The notes beneath the pieces are model-generated. The model was given only the letters and a program-made list of their open reading frames with translations, searched no databases and was not told the DNA's origin. The position numbers and the translations under genes were made by a program. A stretch of 64,000 nt of DNA from an uncultured Cohaesibacter sp. (GTDB taxonomy: Bacteria > Pseudomonadota > Alphaproteobacteria > Rhizobiales > Cohaesibacteraceae), in contig NZ_OY821667.1 in assembly GCF_963682185.1 (NCBI RefSeq), positions 3,795,501-3,859,500 on the forward strand, in the 5' to 3' direction. Shown here in pieces: positions 8,730-17,261 of this stretch. Each line of letters starts with the position of its first letter. Position 1 is the first letter of the stretch.

Positions 8730-9725
8730 ATGTCTTTCACCCTCAAAGGACTTGCAGCATCGCTTGCGCTTGTTGCTGCATCCGTTTTCACATCAGGCGC
8801 TTCGGCTGCTGATAAAGTCGTTCTGCAGATCGACGGCAACGTCGTTCCTTTCTACGCTCCGCTTTATGCCGGCGTTGAAAATGGCTTCTTTGCCGATCAG
8901 GATATCGAAGTTGAATTCCTTTATGGTGGCGCTTCCGACATTCTGACCAACATTGCTGCAGGCAACGTGGATTTCGGCTTCCCCAATGGTGACGCTGTTG
9001 TTGCTGCTGCATCCAACGGCCTGCCGATCAAGGTCGTTCACACCACCTACCAGCGCGGCATTGGCGCTCTGCTTGCCAAGAGCGAAAGCGGCATCAAGAC
9101 CTATGCAGATCTCAAGGGCAAAACCGTTGCAGTAACCTCTCTGGGCAGCCCGAACTATCTTCAGCTGCAGGTTGGTCTGGCAAAGGCTGGTCTTTCTGTT
9201 GACGACGTCAAGGTTGAAGTGGTTTCCTCCGGTGCGATCGTACAGACGCTGCAGTCTGACGATGTAGACGCCATCATCTTCTCCGAGCTGCGTAAATATG
9301 CACTGGAAGCCAATGGCTTCGACGTCACCATGATCCTCTCCAACGACTTCCTGCCATCCTTCGGCAACGTGCTGGTAACCAGCGCAGAGAAGCTGGCTGA
9401 CAATCCGGATCTCGTCAAACGCATGACCAATGCAGTCAGCGCTTCCTACCAGTGGGTGATCGATGGTCACATTGATGACGCTCTGAAGATCTCCATGGAC
9501 AAATACACCCCAACCTGGGTTGACCAGACCGCAATGCTGTCCACTGCCTTTAAAAATACCTTTGTTGCTTCCGTATGGCAGAGCGATCTGACCAAGGAAA
9601 AAGGTCTTGGCGCAGCCGATCTGGCCGCATGGCAGAACAACATCGATATTCTCTCTGAATATGGTGTTATCTCTGGCAGCGTAAAAGCCGCTGACTTTGT
9701 TGTCGATCCATCTGATATCAAGTAA
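8730..9725 (+). CDS. ABC transporter substrate-binding protein (NMT1/ThiY-like)
   Basis: This 331-residue periplasmic binding protein starts at ATG 8730 (AAAGGG site upstream). It has a clear signal peptide ending GASA before ADKVVLQIDG. The mature protein shows the NMT1/THI5-like pattern: FYAPLYAGVENGFFADQDIE near the N-terminus, DILTNIAAGNVDFGFPNGD, and LKGKTVAVTSLGSPNYLQ. Members of this group bind pyrimidine precursors (ThiY), riboflavin-like or sulfonate ligands. In this operon a nucleoside, nucleobase or orotate-like pyrimidine is the most economical guess. Confidence 0.9.
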   Translation: MSFTLKGLAASLALVAASVFTSGASAADKVVLQIDGNVVPFYAPLYAGVENGFFADQDIEVEFLYGGASDILTNIAAGNVDFGFPNGDAVVAAASNGLPIKVVHTTYQRGIGALLAKSESGIKTYADLKGKTVAVTSLGSPNYLQLQVGLAKAGLSVDDVKVEVVSSGAIVQTLQSDDVDAIIFSELRKYALEANGFDVTMILSNDFLPSFGNVLVTSAEKLADNPDLVKRMTNAVSASYQWVIDGHIDDALKISMDKYTPTWVDQTAMLSTAFKNTFVASVWQSDLTKEKGLGAADLAAWQNNIDILSEYGVISGSVKAADFVVDPSDIK

Positions 9726-9731
9726 TCGACC

Positions 9732-10469
9732 ATGTTTTTGAAAGCCATCCTTGGCCTCGTAGGAATCACCGCGCTTTGGGGCGCGGCGGTTCCGATTTTC
9801 GATGTGCCACACTATCTGCTTCCCGGGCCGATTGACGTTGCCGAACGCCTCATCTTCCTCTTTCAGCGGGGTGATCTGGCATGGCATATTTATGTGACGC
9901 TCTCCGAAGTCTTTGGGGGATTTGTCCTCGGGGCCGTGGTGGGCATTGCAGCGGCGCTCGCCTTTGCGCGCTTCCCGTTGATCGAGCGCGTGCTGACGCC
10001 GCTTATCCTGCTTCTGCAGACCATCCCGAAAATCGCAATTGCGCCGCTTCTGCTGTTGTGGCTTGGTTTGGGGGCTGCACCCAAGGTTGCCCTCGTTGCG
10101 GTGGTTACCTTCTTCCCCGTCATGACCGCGATGCTTTCCGGCATCCGTTACATGAACAAATCCTATGCCGATCTTGCGCATGTCTTGCGCCTGTCGCCAT
10201 GGCAGCGCTTCTGGCATATCGAATTGCCTGCCGCCATTCCAACCCTGTTTGCCGGGGCCACCGTGGCCACTACTCTGGCCATGACTGCTGCGGTCATCGG
10301 CGAGCTGATGGGGGCCAACAAGGGCATGGGCTTCGTTCTGGCAACAGGTCAGGAAAATGCCGATACGGCGACGGTCATGGGCATGGTGATTCTGCTGTCC
10401 TTCGTCGGATGGGCTCTGTTTGCCATTCTTGATTTCGCACGCAGACGCGTTGAGGACCGGTTCTTATGA
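9732..10469 (+). CDS. ABC transporter permease (SsuC/TauC/ThiX type), subunit 2
   Basis: This 245-residue permease is homologous to the one at 7159. Shared features are the IAPLLLLWLGLGAAPKVALV segment and an EAA-like loop LAHVLRLSPWQRFWHIELPA. It begins 6 bp after the binding-protein stop and ends overlapping the start of deoB by 4 bp (ATGA). With the other permease it probably forms the transmembrane heterodimer of the importer. Confidence 0.9.
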   Translation: MFLKAILGLVGITALWGAAVPIFDVPHYLLPGPIDVAERLIFLFQRGDLAWHIYVTLSEVFGGFVLGAVVGIAAALAFARFPLIERVLTPLILLLQTIPKIAIAPLLLLWLGLGAAPKVALVAVVTFFPVMTAMLSGIRYMNKSYADLAHVLRLSPWQRFWHIELPAAIPTLFAGATVATTLAMTAAVIGELMGANKGMGFVLATGQENADTATVMGMVILLSFVGWALFAILDFARRRVEDRFL

Positions 10470-11692
10470 CCAATACAGCATCTCTCCTTGAGCGCAGGGT
10501 ATTTCTCTGCGTCCTCGATTCTGTCGGATGTGGCGGCGCACCTGATGCCGCAGCTTTTGGTGATGAGGGCGCCAACACGCTTCTGCATATTGCTGAGGCT
10601 TGCAGCAGGGGAGAATGCGAAGATGGTCGGCATGGGCTTTTGCATCTACCCAATTTGGCCCACATGGGCCTTGGAAGCTGCATCAATCTCGCTTCGGGCT
10701 CTCGTGCGCCGGGCATTGCCGACGCGCCGCAAGAGGCCAACTGGGCCGTTTTGCAAGAGGTCTCCAAGGGGAAGGACACCCAGACCGGACATTGGGAACT
10801 GGCCGGGCTGCCTCTAGCCAAAGACTGGACCTATTTTCCCGATACCGATCCGGCCTTTCCGGAAGATCTGATGCAGGAATTCATGGCGCGTGCCGGGCTT
10901 GAAGGCACCCTTGCCAATATTCATGGCTCAGGCACAGAGATGATTGATCGCTTTGCCGAGGAACATCTGAAAACCGGCTATCCGATCACCTACACCTCGG
11001 CTGACAGTGTGTTCCAGATCGCAGCGCACGAAGAGAGCTTCGGGCTGGAAAGACTGTATGAGATTTGCAAAATCGCGGCAGATATTTTCCATCCGCTCGG
11101 CGTTGGACGTGTGATTGCCAGACCCTTTGTCGGTTCGCTGGAAACCGGTTTTGTGCGCACCAAGAACCGCAAGGATCTGGCCATCAAACCGGCAGAGCCA
11201 ACCATCTGTGATCGCGTAATCGCCAAAGGGGGCGATGTGCGCAGCGTCGGCAAGATTGCCGATATTTTTGCCATGCGGGGTATTTCGGTTGTCGGCGCGA
11301 AAGCGGATGATATGGGACTGGTTGACCAGCTACTGGACGCCTGCGACACGGCCAAGAGCGGCGATCTGGTCTTTGCCAATTTCGTCGAGTTTGACAGTCA
11401 TTATGGCCACCGCCGCGACATTTGCGGCTATGCCAAGGCGCTCGAGCGGTTTGACCGGCGTGTGCCCGAGATCCTTGCCAGGTTGAAGGCGGGAGATCTG
11501 CTGCTGTTCACGGCAGACCATGGCAATGATCCCACATGGCACGGCAACGACCACACGCGTGAACGTGTACCCCTGCTGATCCATGAGGTACCGCATGGCT
11601 CACAATCCCTGAACATCAAGCCAGAGGGCACTCAAGTGATCAAGCCCTTCGGTTTTGTGGCCGATCTGGTTGCAGGGCATCTGGGCTGCTAG
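10466..11692 (+). CDS. deoB: Phosphopentomutase
   Basis: This 408-residue alkaline-phosphatase-superfamily enzyme interconverts (deoxy)ribose-1-phosphate and (deoxy)ribose-5-phosphate. Evidence: the N-terminal metal site CVLDSVGCGGAPDAAAFGD, the DTQTGHWE segment around the phosphorylated Thr, and the C-terminal metal motif FTADHGNDPTWHGNDHTRE. The length matches DeoB. It overlaps the permease gene by 4 bp and closes the operon. It converts the sugar phosphate made by the nucleoside phosphorylase into a glycolysis/pentose-phosphate intermediate, so the operon covers uptake, cleavage and sugar salvage. Confidence 0.95.
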   Translation: MTNTASLLERRVFLCVLDSVGCGGAPDAAAFGDEGANTLLHIAEACSRGECEDGRHGLLHLPNLAHMGLGSCINLASGSRAPGIADAPQEANWAVLQEVSKGKDTQTGHWELAGLPLAKDWTYFPDTDPAFPEDLMQEFMARAGLEGTLANIHGSGTEMIDRFAEEHLKTGYPITYTSADSVFQIAAHEESFGLERLYEICKIAADIFHPLGVGRVIARPFVGSLETGFVRTKNRKDLAIKPAEPTICDRVIAKGGDVRSVGKIADIFAMRGISVVGAKADDMGLVDQLLDACDTAKSGDLVFANFVEFDSHYGHRRDICGYAKALERFDRRVPEILARLKAGDLLLFTADHGNDPTWHGNDHTRERVPLLIHEVPHGSQSLNIKPEGTQVIKPFGFVADLVAGHLGC

Positions 11693-11822
11693 GCGCGTCA
11701 CAACAAGCTGCGCGCCTCCTTGCTGCCAACTATCCGTTTGAGCGAAGGGCCTGATAGCCCTTTGCTGATGCGATCTTCAAGGCTGGATTGCCCATAAGCG
11801 CAATGCCAAAGCCAAAGAGCAA

Positions 11823-11840
11823 TCGGCCTTAAGAGGCCGA
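11823..11840. terminator. Short hairpin at the deoB / small-protein convergence
   Basis: TCGGCCT, loop TAAG, AGGCCGA forms a 7-bp stem between the convergent deoB (ending 11692) and the 109-aa protein, whose stop codon lies in it. No clean T-run follows on either strand, so terminator function is uncertain. Confidence 0.3.
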
Positions 11841-12158
11841 AGAGATCTCTTTGACAATTTCCTGAGAAATCGAGTTCAGCGCAGCAACCTGATCTTGCGC
11901 CGTACCAGTGGAAAAGGCTACGTCAAGCAGTTTGGTGTAGCGTTCGATGCGGTCGATCTGGTCCTTTGCGACGCTGCTGCTAAGGGGTTCGCGATCATAA
12001 TTGTCGGCGAAATCCTGCGTTATGATGCTGATGAGGAAATAGGGAGCAGCAAAGTCTGGATTTTCCAGAGCGCTTTCCCGTGCGACGCTGGCGCATTTCT
12101 TGTAGGCGCTGATGCCCTTGCTGCCATCAATGAGGATGTCGTGGAATTTTTTGAACAT
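11829..12158 (-). CDS. Hypothetical small helical protein (109 aa)
   Basis: I do not recognise this protein. It is 109 residues, acidic and predicted largely helical, with no signal peptide or membrane segment. The start at 12158 is preferred because GAAAGG lies about eight bases upstream; an ATG five codons earlier lacks a site. It lies about 100 bp downstream of the M20 carbamoylase and could be the last gene of that operon. Its length and composition loosely recall phasin-like or other small cytosolic helical proteins, but nothing specific supports a function. Confidence 0.6.
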   Translation of the reverse strand: MFKKFHDILIDGSKGISAYKKCASVARESALENPDFAAPYFLISIITQDFADNYDREPLSSSVAKDQIDRIERYTKLLDVAFSTGTAQDQVAALNSISQEIVKEISSAS

Positions 12159-12262
12159 GTGATTGCCTTTCATTAGGGTCTTTATCTGGTTTGTTGGGTC
12201 TATGTGCCTGCCCGTTATTGGGGGCGAGAGGCACAGTCAGAGATATTGTCTCTTGCTCTTCC

Positions 12263-13555
12263 TCATCCTTGCGCATCCATCAGATAGGCGTAGATGATCT
12301 CCGAGGCGATCATGAAGTCGGAAACGTCCATCGCTTCTGCCGGATTGTGAGAGCCATTTCTGTTGCGCACGAAAACCATGCCTGTCGGCACACCCGCATT
12401 GGCAAAGACAGCCGCATCATGGCCACCGCCGGAAGGCATGATAAAAGGCTCTAGCCCCACCTGCTGCATGGCGCCAGACATGGCCTCGACAATGGCAGGG
12501 TCGCACAGGGCAGGGGCGGTGCTCAGTTTTTCACCAAGCTCGAAGCGCACCTTTCGTTCTCGCTCGATGGTGCGGATATCCTGTGCCAATAGATCATGCA
12601 TGCCATCGAGCACCGTGGCGCTCTGGCTGCGCACATCGAGGCTGAAATCCACTTGATCGGGAATGCGCGAGAGGGCGTGGCGTTCCACGTCCGTTGAAAT
12701 CATGCCGCTGGTCAAAACAAGGTCATCGCCCAGCTGGACGACCGTCAGCCAACTTTCATCGAGGCGTGTCAAGAGATCTGCCATCGCCAGAACCGGATCG
12801 CGGCGGAAAGCGCGAGGAACGGCACCGGAATGCCCCGCTTCGCCAACGCAACGAATGGTCTTGTAACGGAAGTTGCCCCGAATGCCCGAAACCACGGCGG
12901 CTGGGAGGTCTTTCTGGACCAGCAGCGGGCCTTGCTCGATATGCAGTTCGATATAGGCAAGAACCGAGCTGGCGTCCATAAGCGGCGTGCCATCGCGCAC
13001 GGGTGCCATATCGATGCCGATGCTTTCCATATGCGCATCCAGCGTCTGATTGTCGCCCTTGTGGCGCGTGCGCAGTTCAGCCTCGCTCAACCGGCCCAAC
13101 AGGGCCTTGGAGGCAATGTAGCATGGCCCGAACCAGGCGCTTTCCTCGGCTCGCATGGCCAGAACCTTAACCGGCCGCGCAAAAGAGGTGCTTTCGCTCT
13201 GGGCGCGTACAAGGCACATCAAACCGGCAATGACACCGGCCAGTCCATCAAAGTTACCACCTTGCGGCACCGTATCCACATGAGAGCCTACCAATACAAA
13301 CGCATCAGCCTCCGCATCGCAGGGAAGGGAGAAGACCGCGTTCTGGCCCGCATCATAGGTGACAGTCAGCCCGTGGCTGAGGCCGAACTGTTCCAGATAG
13401 GCGAGGGTCTTTGTCTCAAGATCGGAGAAGGCAGGGCGGCTGATGCCTTGCGTATCTGCAGAAAAAGCTGCGATTTCGTCGAAGAGCTGAGCCGCCATTG
13501 CTTCATAGTCTGCCGCTGTAAGGGCAGGGCTCTGTGTCATGGAAACCATGGTCAT
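12263..13555 (-). CDS. M20-family N-carbamoyl amino acid amidohydrolase (ureidopropionase/ureidosuccinase-like)
   Basis: This 430-residue Zn peptidase-fold amidase belongs to the hydantoinase/carbamoylase (HyuC/AllC) group. The metal-binding motifs are present: GSHVDTVPQGGNFDGLAG, MRAEESAWFGPCYIASK, ELHIEQGPLL and the C-terminal SGGGHDA and GSHNP. It hydrolyses an N-carbamoyl compound to an amine or amino acid with CO2 and NH3. Its ATG overlaps the pyrD stop codon (ATGA), so it is coupled to a class 1B dihydroorotate dehydrogenase. In that setting N-carbamoyl-aspartate (from dihydroorotate) or N-carbamoyl-beta-alanine (from dihydrouracil) are the best substrate guesses. A dihydroorotase/dihydropyrimidinase needed between the two steps is not in the window. 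Confidence 0.87.
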   Translation of the reverse strand: MTMVSMTQSPALTAADYEAMAAQLFDEIAAFSADTQGISRPAFSDLETKTLAYLEQFGLSHGLTVTYDAGQNAVFSLPCDAEADAFVLVGSHVDTVPQGGNFDGLAGVIAGLMCLVRAQSESTSFARPVKVLAMRAEESAWFGPCYIASKALLGRLSEAELRTRHKGDNQTLDAHMESIGIDMAPVRDGTPLMDASSVLAYIELHIEQGPLLVQKDLPAAVVSGIRGNFRYKTIRCVGEAGHSGAVPRAFRRDPVLAMADLLTRLDESWLTVVQLGDDLVLTSGMISTDVERHALSRIPDQVDFSLDVRSQSATVLDGMHDLLAQDIRTIERERKVRFELGEKLSTAPALCDPAIVEAMSGAMQQVGLEPFIMPSGGGHDAAVFANAGVPTGMVFVRNRNGSHNPAEAMDVSDFMIASEIIYAYLMDAQG

Positions 13556-14496
13556 TCTGCTGCCTCCGCAAAGAACACGCCGTCGCTGGCTTCTTCATCT
13601 CTAATGGAGCCAGTGAGCTCCGAGACGCTTGAAAGTCCCTCTGTGCGAAGAAATGCTTCCAGTTCGCTGATAAGCCGCACCATGACCGTCGGGCTGATAA
13701 AGGTTGCCGTGCCAACCTGTACGGCACTTGCTCCGGCAATCAGATATTCGACAACATCCTCTACTGTGGCGATGCCGCCGCAGCCGATCACAGGAATGGA
13801 GACCGCTTTGGCGCATTGATAGGTCATGCGCAGGGCAATCGGTTTGAGGGCCGGGCCGGAAAGGCCACCCATCAGATTGCCCAGCTTGGGCTTGCGTGTG
13901 TGGATGTCAATGGCCATGGACAGCATCGTATTGGCCACAACGAGAGCATCTGCTCCGGCGCTCTCTGCAGCTTGAGCCACTTCGGTTGTTTCGCCCGTGT
14001 TGGGCGTCAGCTTTGCCCAGAGTGGCAGATCTGTTGCTGCCCGCAGCTTGCGCATGACCGCTTCGGTGGTCGAGGGGCGCATAGCAAAGGCCTTGCCGTC
14101 TGCCTCGATATTCGGGCAGGAAACATTCACCTCGATGGCGGCCACGCCGGGCACGCTCACCTCTTCGCAGATCTGCGCGAATTCATCTGCGCTACCAGCC
14201 GAAATGCTAACCACAAGCGGGGTCTGATATTGATCATAAAAGGGGATGACATTGGTCTTGAAATAGTCGACACCCTTGCTGGGAATGCCGATCGAATTCA
14301 GCATTGAGCCGCGCACTTCACAGACACGCGGGGTCGGGTTGCCGCCTCTGATGTCACGGGTGATCGTCTTGGTCACATGTGCGCCCAGTGCATCGATATC
14401 AAACAGCTTTGCACAGTCTTCCGAGAAGGTGCCCGAGGCAGGCATGATCGGGTTTTTCAAACGCAAAGCCCCGATATTGACTGAAAGATCTAGCAT
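13552..14496 (-). CDS. pyrD: Class 1B dihydroorotate dehydrogenase, catalytic subunit
   Basis: This 314-residue FMN-dependent TIM-barrel dehydrogenase shows KNPIMPASGTFS, GSMLNSIGIPSKG, the catalytic cysteine in NVSCPN (C127; class 1 uses Cys where class 2 has Ser), IDIHTRKPKLGN with GGLSGPALKPIAL, and GCGGI for phosphate binding. The pattern is class 1B, which works with the PyrK flavin/iron-sulfur subunit and NAD. It overlaps pyrK by 7 bp. Alphaproteobacteria normally make pyrimidines with a quinone-linked class 2 enzyme, so this copy, in a transporter/phosphorylase neighbourhood, may run in the reductive, catabolic direction. That is inference. Confidence 0.92.
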   Translation of the reverse strand: MLDLSVNIGALRLKNPIMPASGTFSEDCAKLFDIDALGAHVTKTITRDIRGGNPTPRVCEVRGSMLNSIGIPSKGVDYFKTNVIPFYDQYQTPLVVSISAGSADEFAQICEEVSVPGVAAIEVNVSCPNIEADGKAFAMRPSTTEAVMRKLRAATDLPLWAKLTPNTGETTEVAQAAESAGADALVVANTMLSMAIDIHTRKPKLGNLMGGLSGPALKPIALRMTYQCAKAVSIPVIGCGGIATVEDVVEYLIAGASAVQVGTATFISPTVMVRLISELEAFLRTEGLSSVSELTGSIRDEEASDGVFFAEAAE

Positions 14497-15305
14497 CCCA
14501 TTGCCTCCTGAAGATTGAATACGGGGCCTTCCTTGCAGACCCGCTCATGAATGATTTTATCCTTGCGCCGGAAGGACCGGACGCAGCACTGACACATGCC
14601 CACGCCGCAAGCCATCTGCTGCTCAAGAGCGATCTGGCCGGGAATGCCATGACGGGCGCAAATGGTTTGCAGCATCGTCAGAAGCCGGTTGGAGCCGCAG
14701 GTATAAAAGGCGTCTACGCCCTCCGCCTGGATATGCGCTTCGATCAACTGCTCAAGCGCCTCAACGCCCGAAGTTCCTTCGGAATCTGTGACCGTGATGA
14801 CCTCTGCCCCGAGCGCCTTGAAATGATCGATGGACATAAGCACCTCAGGCGAGCGCGCACTGCATACGGCAGTGAGTTTGCGCCCCATCTGCTGGGCTTT
14901 TTGCGCCAACGGGGCCAAAGTCGCCAGACCAACACCGCGAGCCACGACCATCAGCTTTTGCCAGTCGTCCTGGATGTCGAACCCATGCCCAAGAGGGCCG
15001 ACCACATTAAGGTTTTCGCCAGCCTCAAGGGCAGAGAGAGCAGCCGTGCCTTCGCCCGCAATCTTGTAGAGAAAATGCAGCTCGCCCGCTTCGGGATAGA
15101 AGCCGTAAATGCTCATGGGGCGCCGCAGATAGGGCTGCAAATCCCCTTTAGTCGGACACAAGAGATGGAAGAACTGTCCCGGCTCGCATTTGAGAATATG
15201 AGACGGTGCATCCAGCACGATGAGCCTGTATTCGCGATTGATCGGCTCGTTGCTTTTGACTCTACAGATGGTCTCGAAAATGGGATTCAGGGTCATATCG
15301 GTCAC
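14490..15305 (-). CDS. pyrK: Dihydroorotate dehydrogenase electron transfer subunit
   Basis: This 271-residue ferredoxin-reductase-type subunit has an FAD-binding YLRRPMSIYGF segment, an NAD-binding middle part, and a C-terminal [2Fe-2S] motif with cysteines C233, C238, C241 and C257 (CGVGMCQCC and RVCKEGPVF). It shuttles electrons between NAD(H) and the PyrD flavin. The start is GTG at 15305 or ATG at 15296; neither has a strong ribosome binding site. It is the first gene of a leftward operon pyrK-pyrD-carbamoylase. The candidate operator TTCTCAAnnTTGAGAA lies about 440 bp upstream, leaving a long leader. Confidence 0.92.
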   Translation of the reverse strand: MTDMTLNPIFETICRVKSNEPINREYRLIVLDAPSHILKCEPGQFFHLLCPTKGDLQPYLRRPMSIYGFYPEAGELHFLYKIAGEGTAALSALEAGENLNVVGPLGHGFDIQDDWQKLMVVARGVGLATLAPLAQKAQQMGRKLTAVCSARSPEVLMSIDHFKALGAEVITVTDSEGTSGVEALEQLIEAHIQAEGVDAFYTCGSNRLLTMLQTICARHGIPGQIALEQQMACGVGMCQCCVRSFRRKDKIIHERVCKEGPVFNLQEAMGC

Positions 15306-15928
15306 GGAACTGTTTGGGAAAAAAGAAAAGACTCTCCCTTCACTCCAAAGGCATTTGGAATGAAGAAAGCGGTTGCAGGGAGAATTTGGGGAACGGTTGG
15401 GACCGAAAACCTATCTGAAGCTAAGTGTTGAGCTTCGGCGATGGTCTAGAAAGTGGCGCTTTCGCCAAATCGCGTCATGGGAAGCGCGATGTTTTACAAC
15501 ACCAGCTGTACGCAATGTCGGGGTGACAGCATGGAAAAGGCGAGCCACCGGGACGGCGCTCTGGGCAGTGGCGTGATGCTTGAAAAACCGGATGTCTAAA
15601 ACCCGCAATGTCTGCTTGGCAGATGCCGAAAAGTCGGCGGAGTGGCCAAAGCGCAAAAAGGGAAGATTCATCGCCTGTTCCTAGTTTCGCTGTTGCTTAA
15701 AAAAAGAGATTAAACCCGTAGATCATGATTGGTCAAGAAATTTCTCAATTTTGAGAATTTATTATAGCATATCTCGAATATGGAACAATTTGATGACAAA
15801 TGCCTTGAAATTAGGCAAGAGATGCCGAATGCCGTAATCCGTGCATTGAAAAAAATGAACGTTGGTTCGTCGGTCACTGGGCGTAATGCGCAGAGAAGGT
15901 GGAGGAAAAGATGCCGCCGGGCTGAAAA
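15306..15928. other. Intergenic region upstream of pyrK
   Basis: About 620 bp lie between pyrK and XRE paralogue B. I see no convincing gene. Short readings exist on both strands but lack ribosome binding sites and family character. It holds one XRE-type palindrome at 15743-15758. If transcription of pyrK starts there, the transcript has a leader of roughly 400 nt whose role I cannot assign. Confidence 0.5.
15743..15758. promoter_or_regulatory. Candidate XRE operator 2
   Basis: TTCTCAATTTTGAGAA is an inverted repeat with 7-bp arms and a 2-bp centre, matching the core at 6281-6296 in 15 of 16 positions. It lies in AT-rich sequence upstream of the pyrK-pyrD-carbamoylase operon. Confidence 0.6.
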
Positions 15929-16819
15929 TCAGGCGCGCAAAATGGTCTTTTCAATAAAGTCTGCAGCCTGATCCCCTTTGAGGCTTCGCCGCCAGAGTTT
16001 GTCTGTCATGGCGCCATAAAGGGTCGTGGCTTCCGGAGCGGCCGAAATGGTGGCAACGCCAAGACGGATATTGGCAAAGGCCCCCAATCGGAAGGGGCTG
16101 ACGGCGACCTGCGATCGGTCGGCCTGTTTGAAAATCTGGAAGCTGGCACTTGGCATGGAATCCACCACGAGACCGATTTGCGTGCCGATTGGTGGTTCGC
16201 GCAACATCTTGACGATATTCTCGATTTCCGTTCTGGCTACCTCACGGCGCAGCTTCATGTCCGCCTCGGGCGGATCATAGGCTCCGATGAAGCCGTTCCG
16301 GAAAAACTGCTCCAGCTCCGCTGCAGATACAAGGCTGATGATGCTCGGCCTTCGGGTCTGATAGCAAGCCTTGCGCGCATGCAGGATGTCTAGAAGGGCG
16401 TCAATATCCTGCAGTGCCTTGGCGCGGTCTTCAACATCAAGCGGGATGCTTTCCTTGAGAACCTCAGGCAGTATGGCATCGTAGGCGTCAGTGGTGAGCA
16501 GATAGGATACCGGGCCGAAAAGAACGAGAATCTGGTCTACCTTCTCTTCGATCTGGCGCATGCGTTCAAAGAAGCTGACAGCCGAAGCGATATACTCAAC
16601 CCCGACGCCAAGCAGCGTGGGAAGAGAAATCCCCAACAGGGTCGCGATCTTGCCCAGCGTATCGACGCGGATCGGCTGCCCCAATTCGTAGCGATAGATG
16701 GCTGCGCGTGAAATGCCTGTCTTTTGAGCGACTTCCTCTGGAGAAAGTCCGGCACCGACCCGAAATGCCTTGAGCCTCTGCCCCACCTCTTCGATCGATA
16801 TCCCTTGCCCGATGTCCAT
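15929..16819 (-). CDS. XRE-family transcriptional regulator with long C-terminal domain (paralogue B)
   Basis: This 296-residue paralogue of the regulator at 5199-6092 has a helix-turn-helix at residues about 13-66 (LSPEEVAQKTGISRAAIYRY, IRVDTLGKIATLL) followed by the same type of C-terminal domain (FFERMRQIE, LLTTDAYDAIL, RRPSIISLVSAAELEQ, GTQIGLVVDSMP). The start at 16819 gives full overlap with the paralogue. It lies upstream of, and is codirectional with, the pyrK operon. A one-mismatch copy of the shared palindrome sits about 100 bp upstream of its own start, which suggests autoregulation. Two such regulators bracketing one metabolic module suggests either heterodimers or two ligands. 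Confidence 0.85.
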   Translation of the reverse strand: MDIGQGISIEEVGQRLKAFRVGAGLSPEEVAQKTGISRAAIYRYELGQPIRVDTLGKIATLLGISLPTLLGVGVEYIASAVSFFERMRQIEEKVDQILVLFGPVSYLLTTDAYDAILPEVLKESIPLDVEDRAKALQDIDALLDILHARKACYQTRRPSIISLVSAAELEQFFRNGFIGAYDPPEADMKLRREVARTEIENIVKMLREPPIGTQIGLVVDSMPSASFQIFKQADRSQVAVSPFRLGAFANIRLGVATISAAPEATTLYGAMTDKLWRRSLKGDQAADFIEKTILRA

Positions 16820-16917
16820 GCAACAACCTCAATATACGACCGGGCCAAGCGACAATGACTCGGAGCGAACAAATCACGCCTATGCTTGTGTATGCCATTT
16901 TGGAAGGTGGCAATCAA

Positions 16918-16933
16918 TTCTAAATTTTGAGAA
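16918..16933. promoter_or_regulatory. Candidate XRE operator 3 (imperfect)
   Basis: TTCTAAATTTTGAGAA matches the cores at 6281 and 15743 except for one base in the left arm. It is followed by TATTCT, as at operator 1. It lies about 100 bp upstream of XRE paralogue B, a position fitting autoregulation. Confidence 0.5.
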
Positions 16934-17204
16934 TATTCTTTATCGAGAGACAATGCGGGGAATTTGACTCTTATCGGAATCATGCTCGTGGGCAGAAACC
17001 GGAATAGCTCTTGCGGCAAGAAGCTTCATGCGATTGTTTCTGATCACAAATTTTAGGCTTCAACGCTGGATAAATTCCAATTATGCATCTTCAAAACGGA
17101 ATATTTCAGCGCATCCCTCAATATTCAAAAAGGATTTCTAGCCTTTGTGGTCAAGGCGAAAGAGTGTATCAGAGCGATTGACGTGTCGCAGCTGACACAG
17201 TATT

Positions 17205-17216
17205 TTGTGATCACAA
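17205..17216. promoter_or_regulatory. Candidate GntR operator upstream of the amidotransferase gene
   Basis: TTGTGATCACAA is a perfect 12-bp palindrome 45 bp upstream of the amidotransferase start. A related half-site (TGATCACAAATTTT) occurs at 17041-17054. The same core appears at 23972-24007 and, imperfectly, at 24871-24895, flanking the FCD/GntR regulator gene of this polyamine locus. Confidence 0.6.
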
Positions 17217-17261
17217 TTTAATTTCAAGATAGCTCTGAGGCCAGAGCTCTGGATAGCACCC

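Noticed and set aside
8793-10217. Minus-strand open frame of 474 codons opposite the binding protein and permease
   Set aside because: It is the mirror of well-supported genes on the plus strand, with no recognisable domain or start signal.
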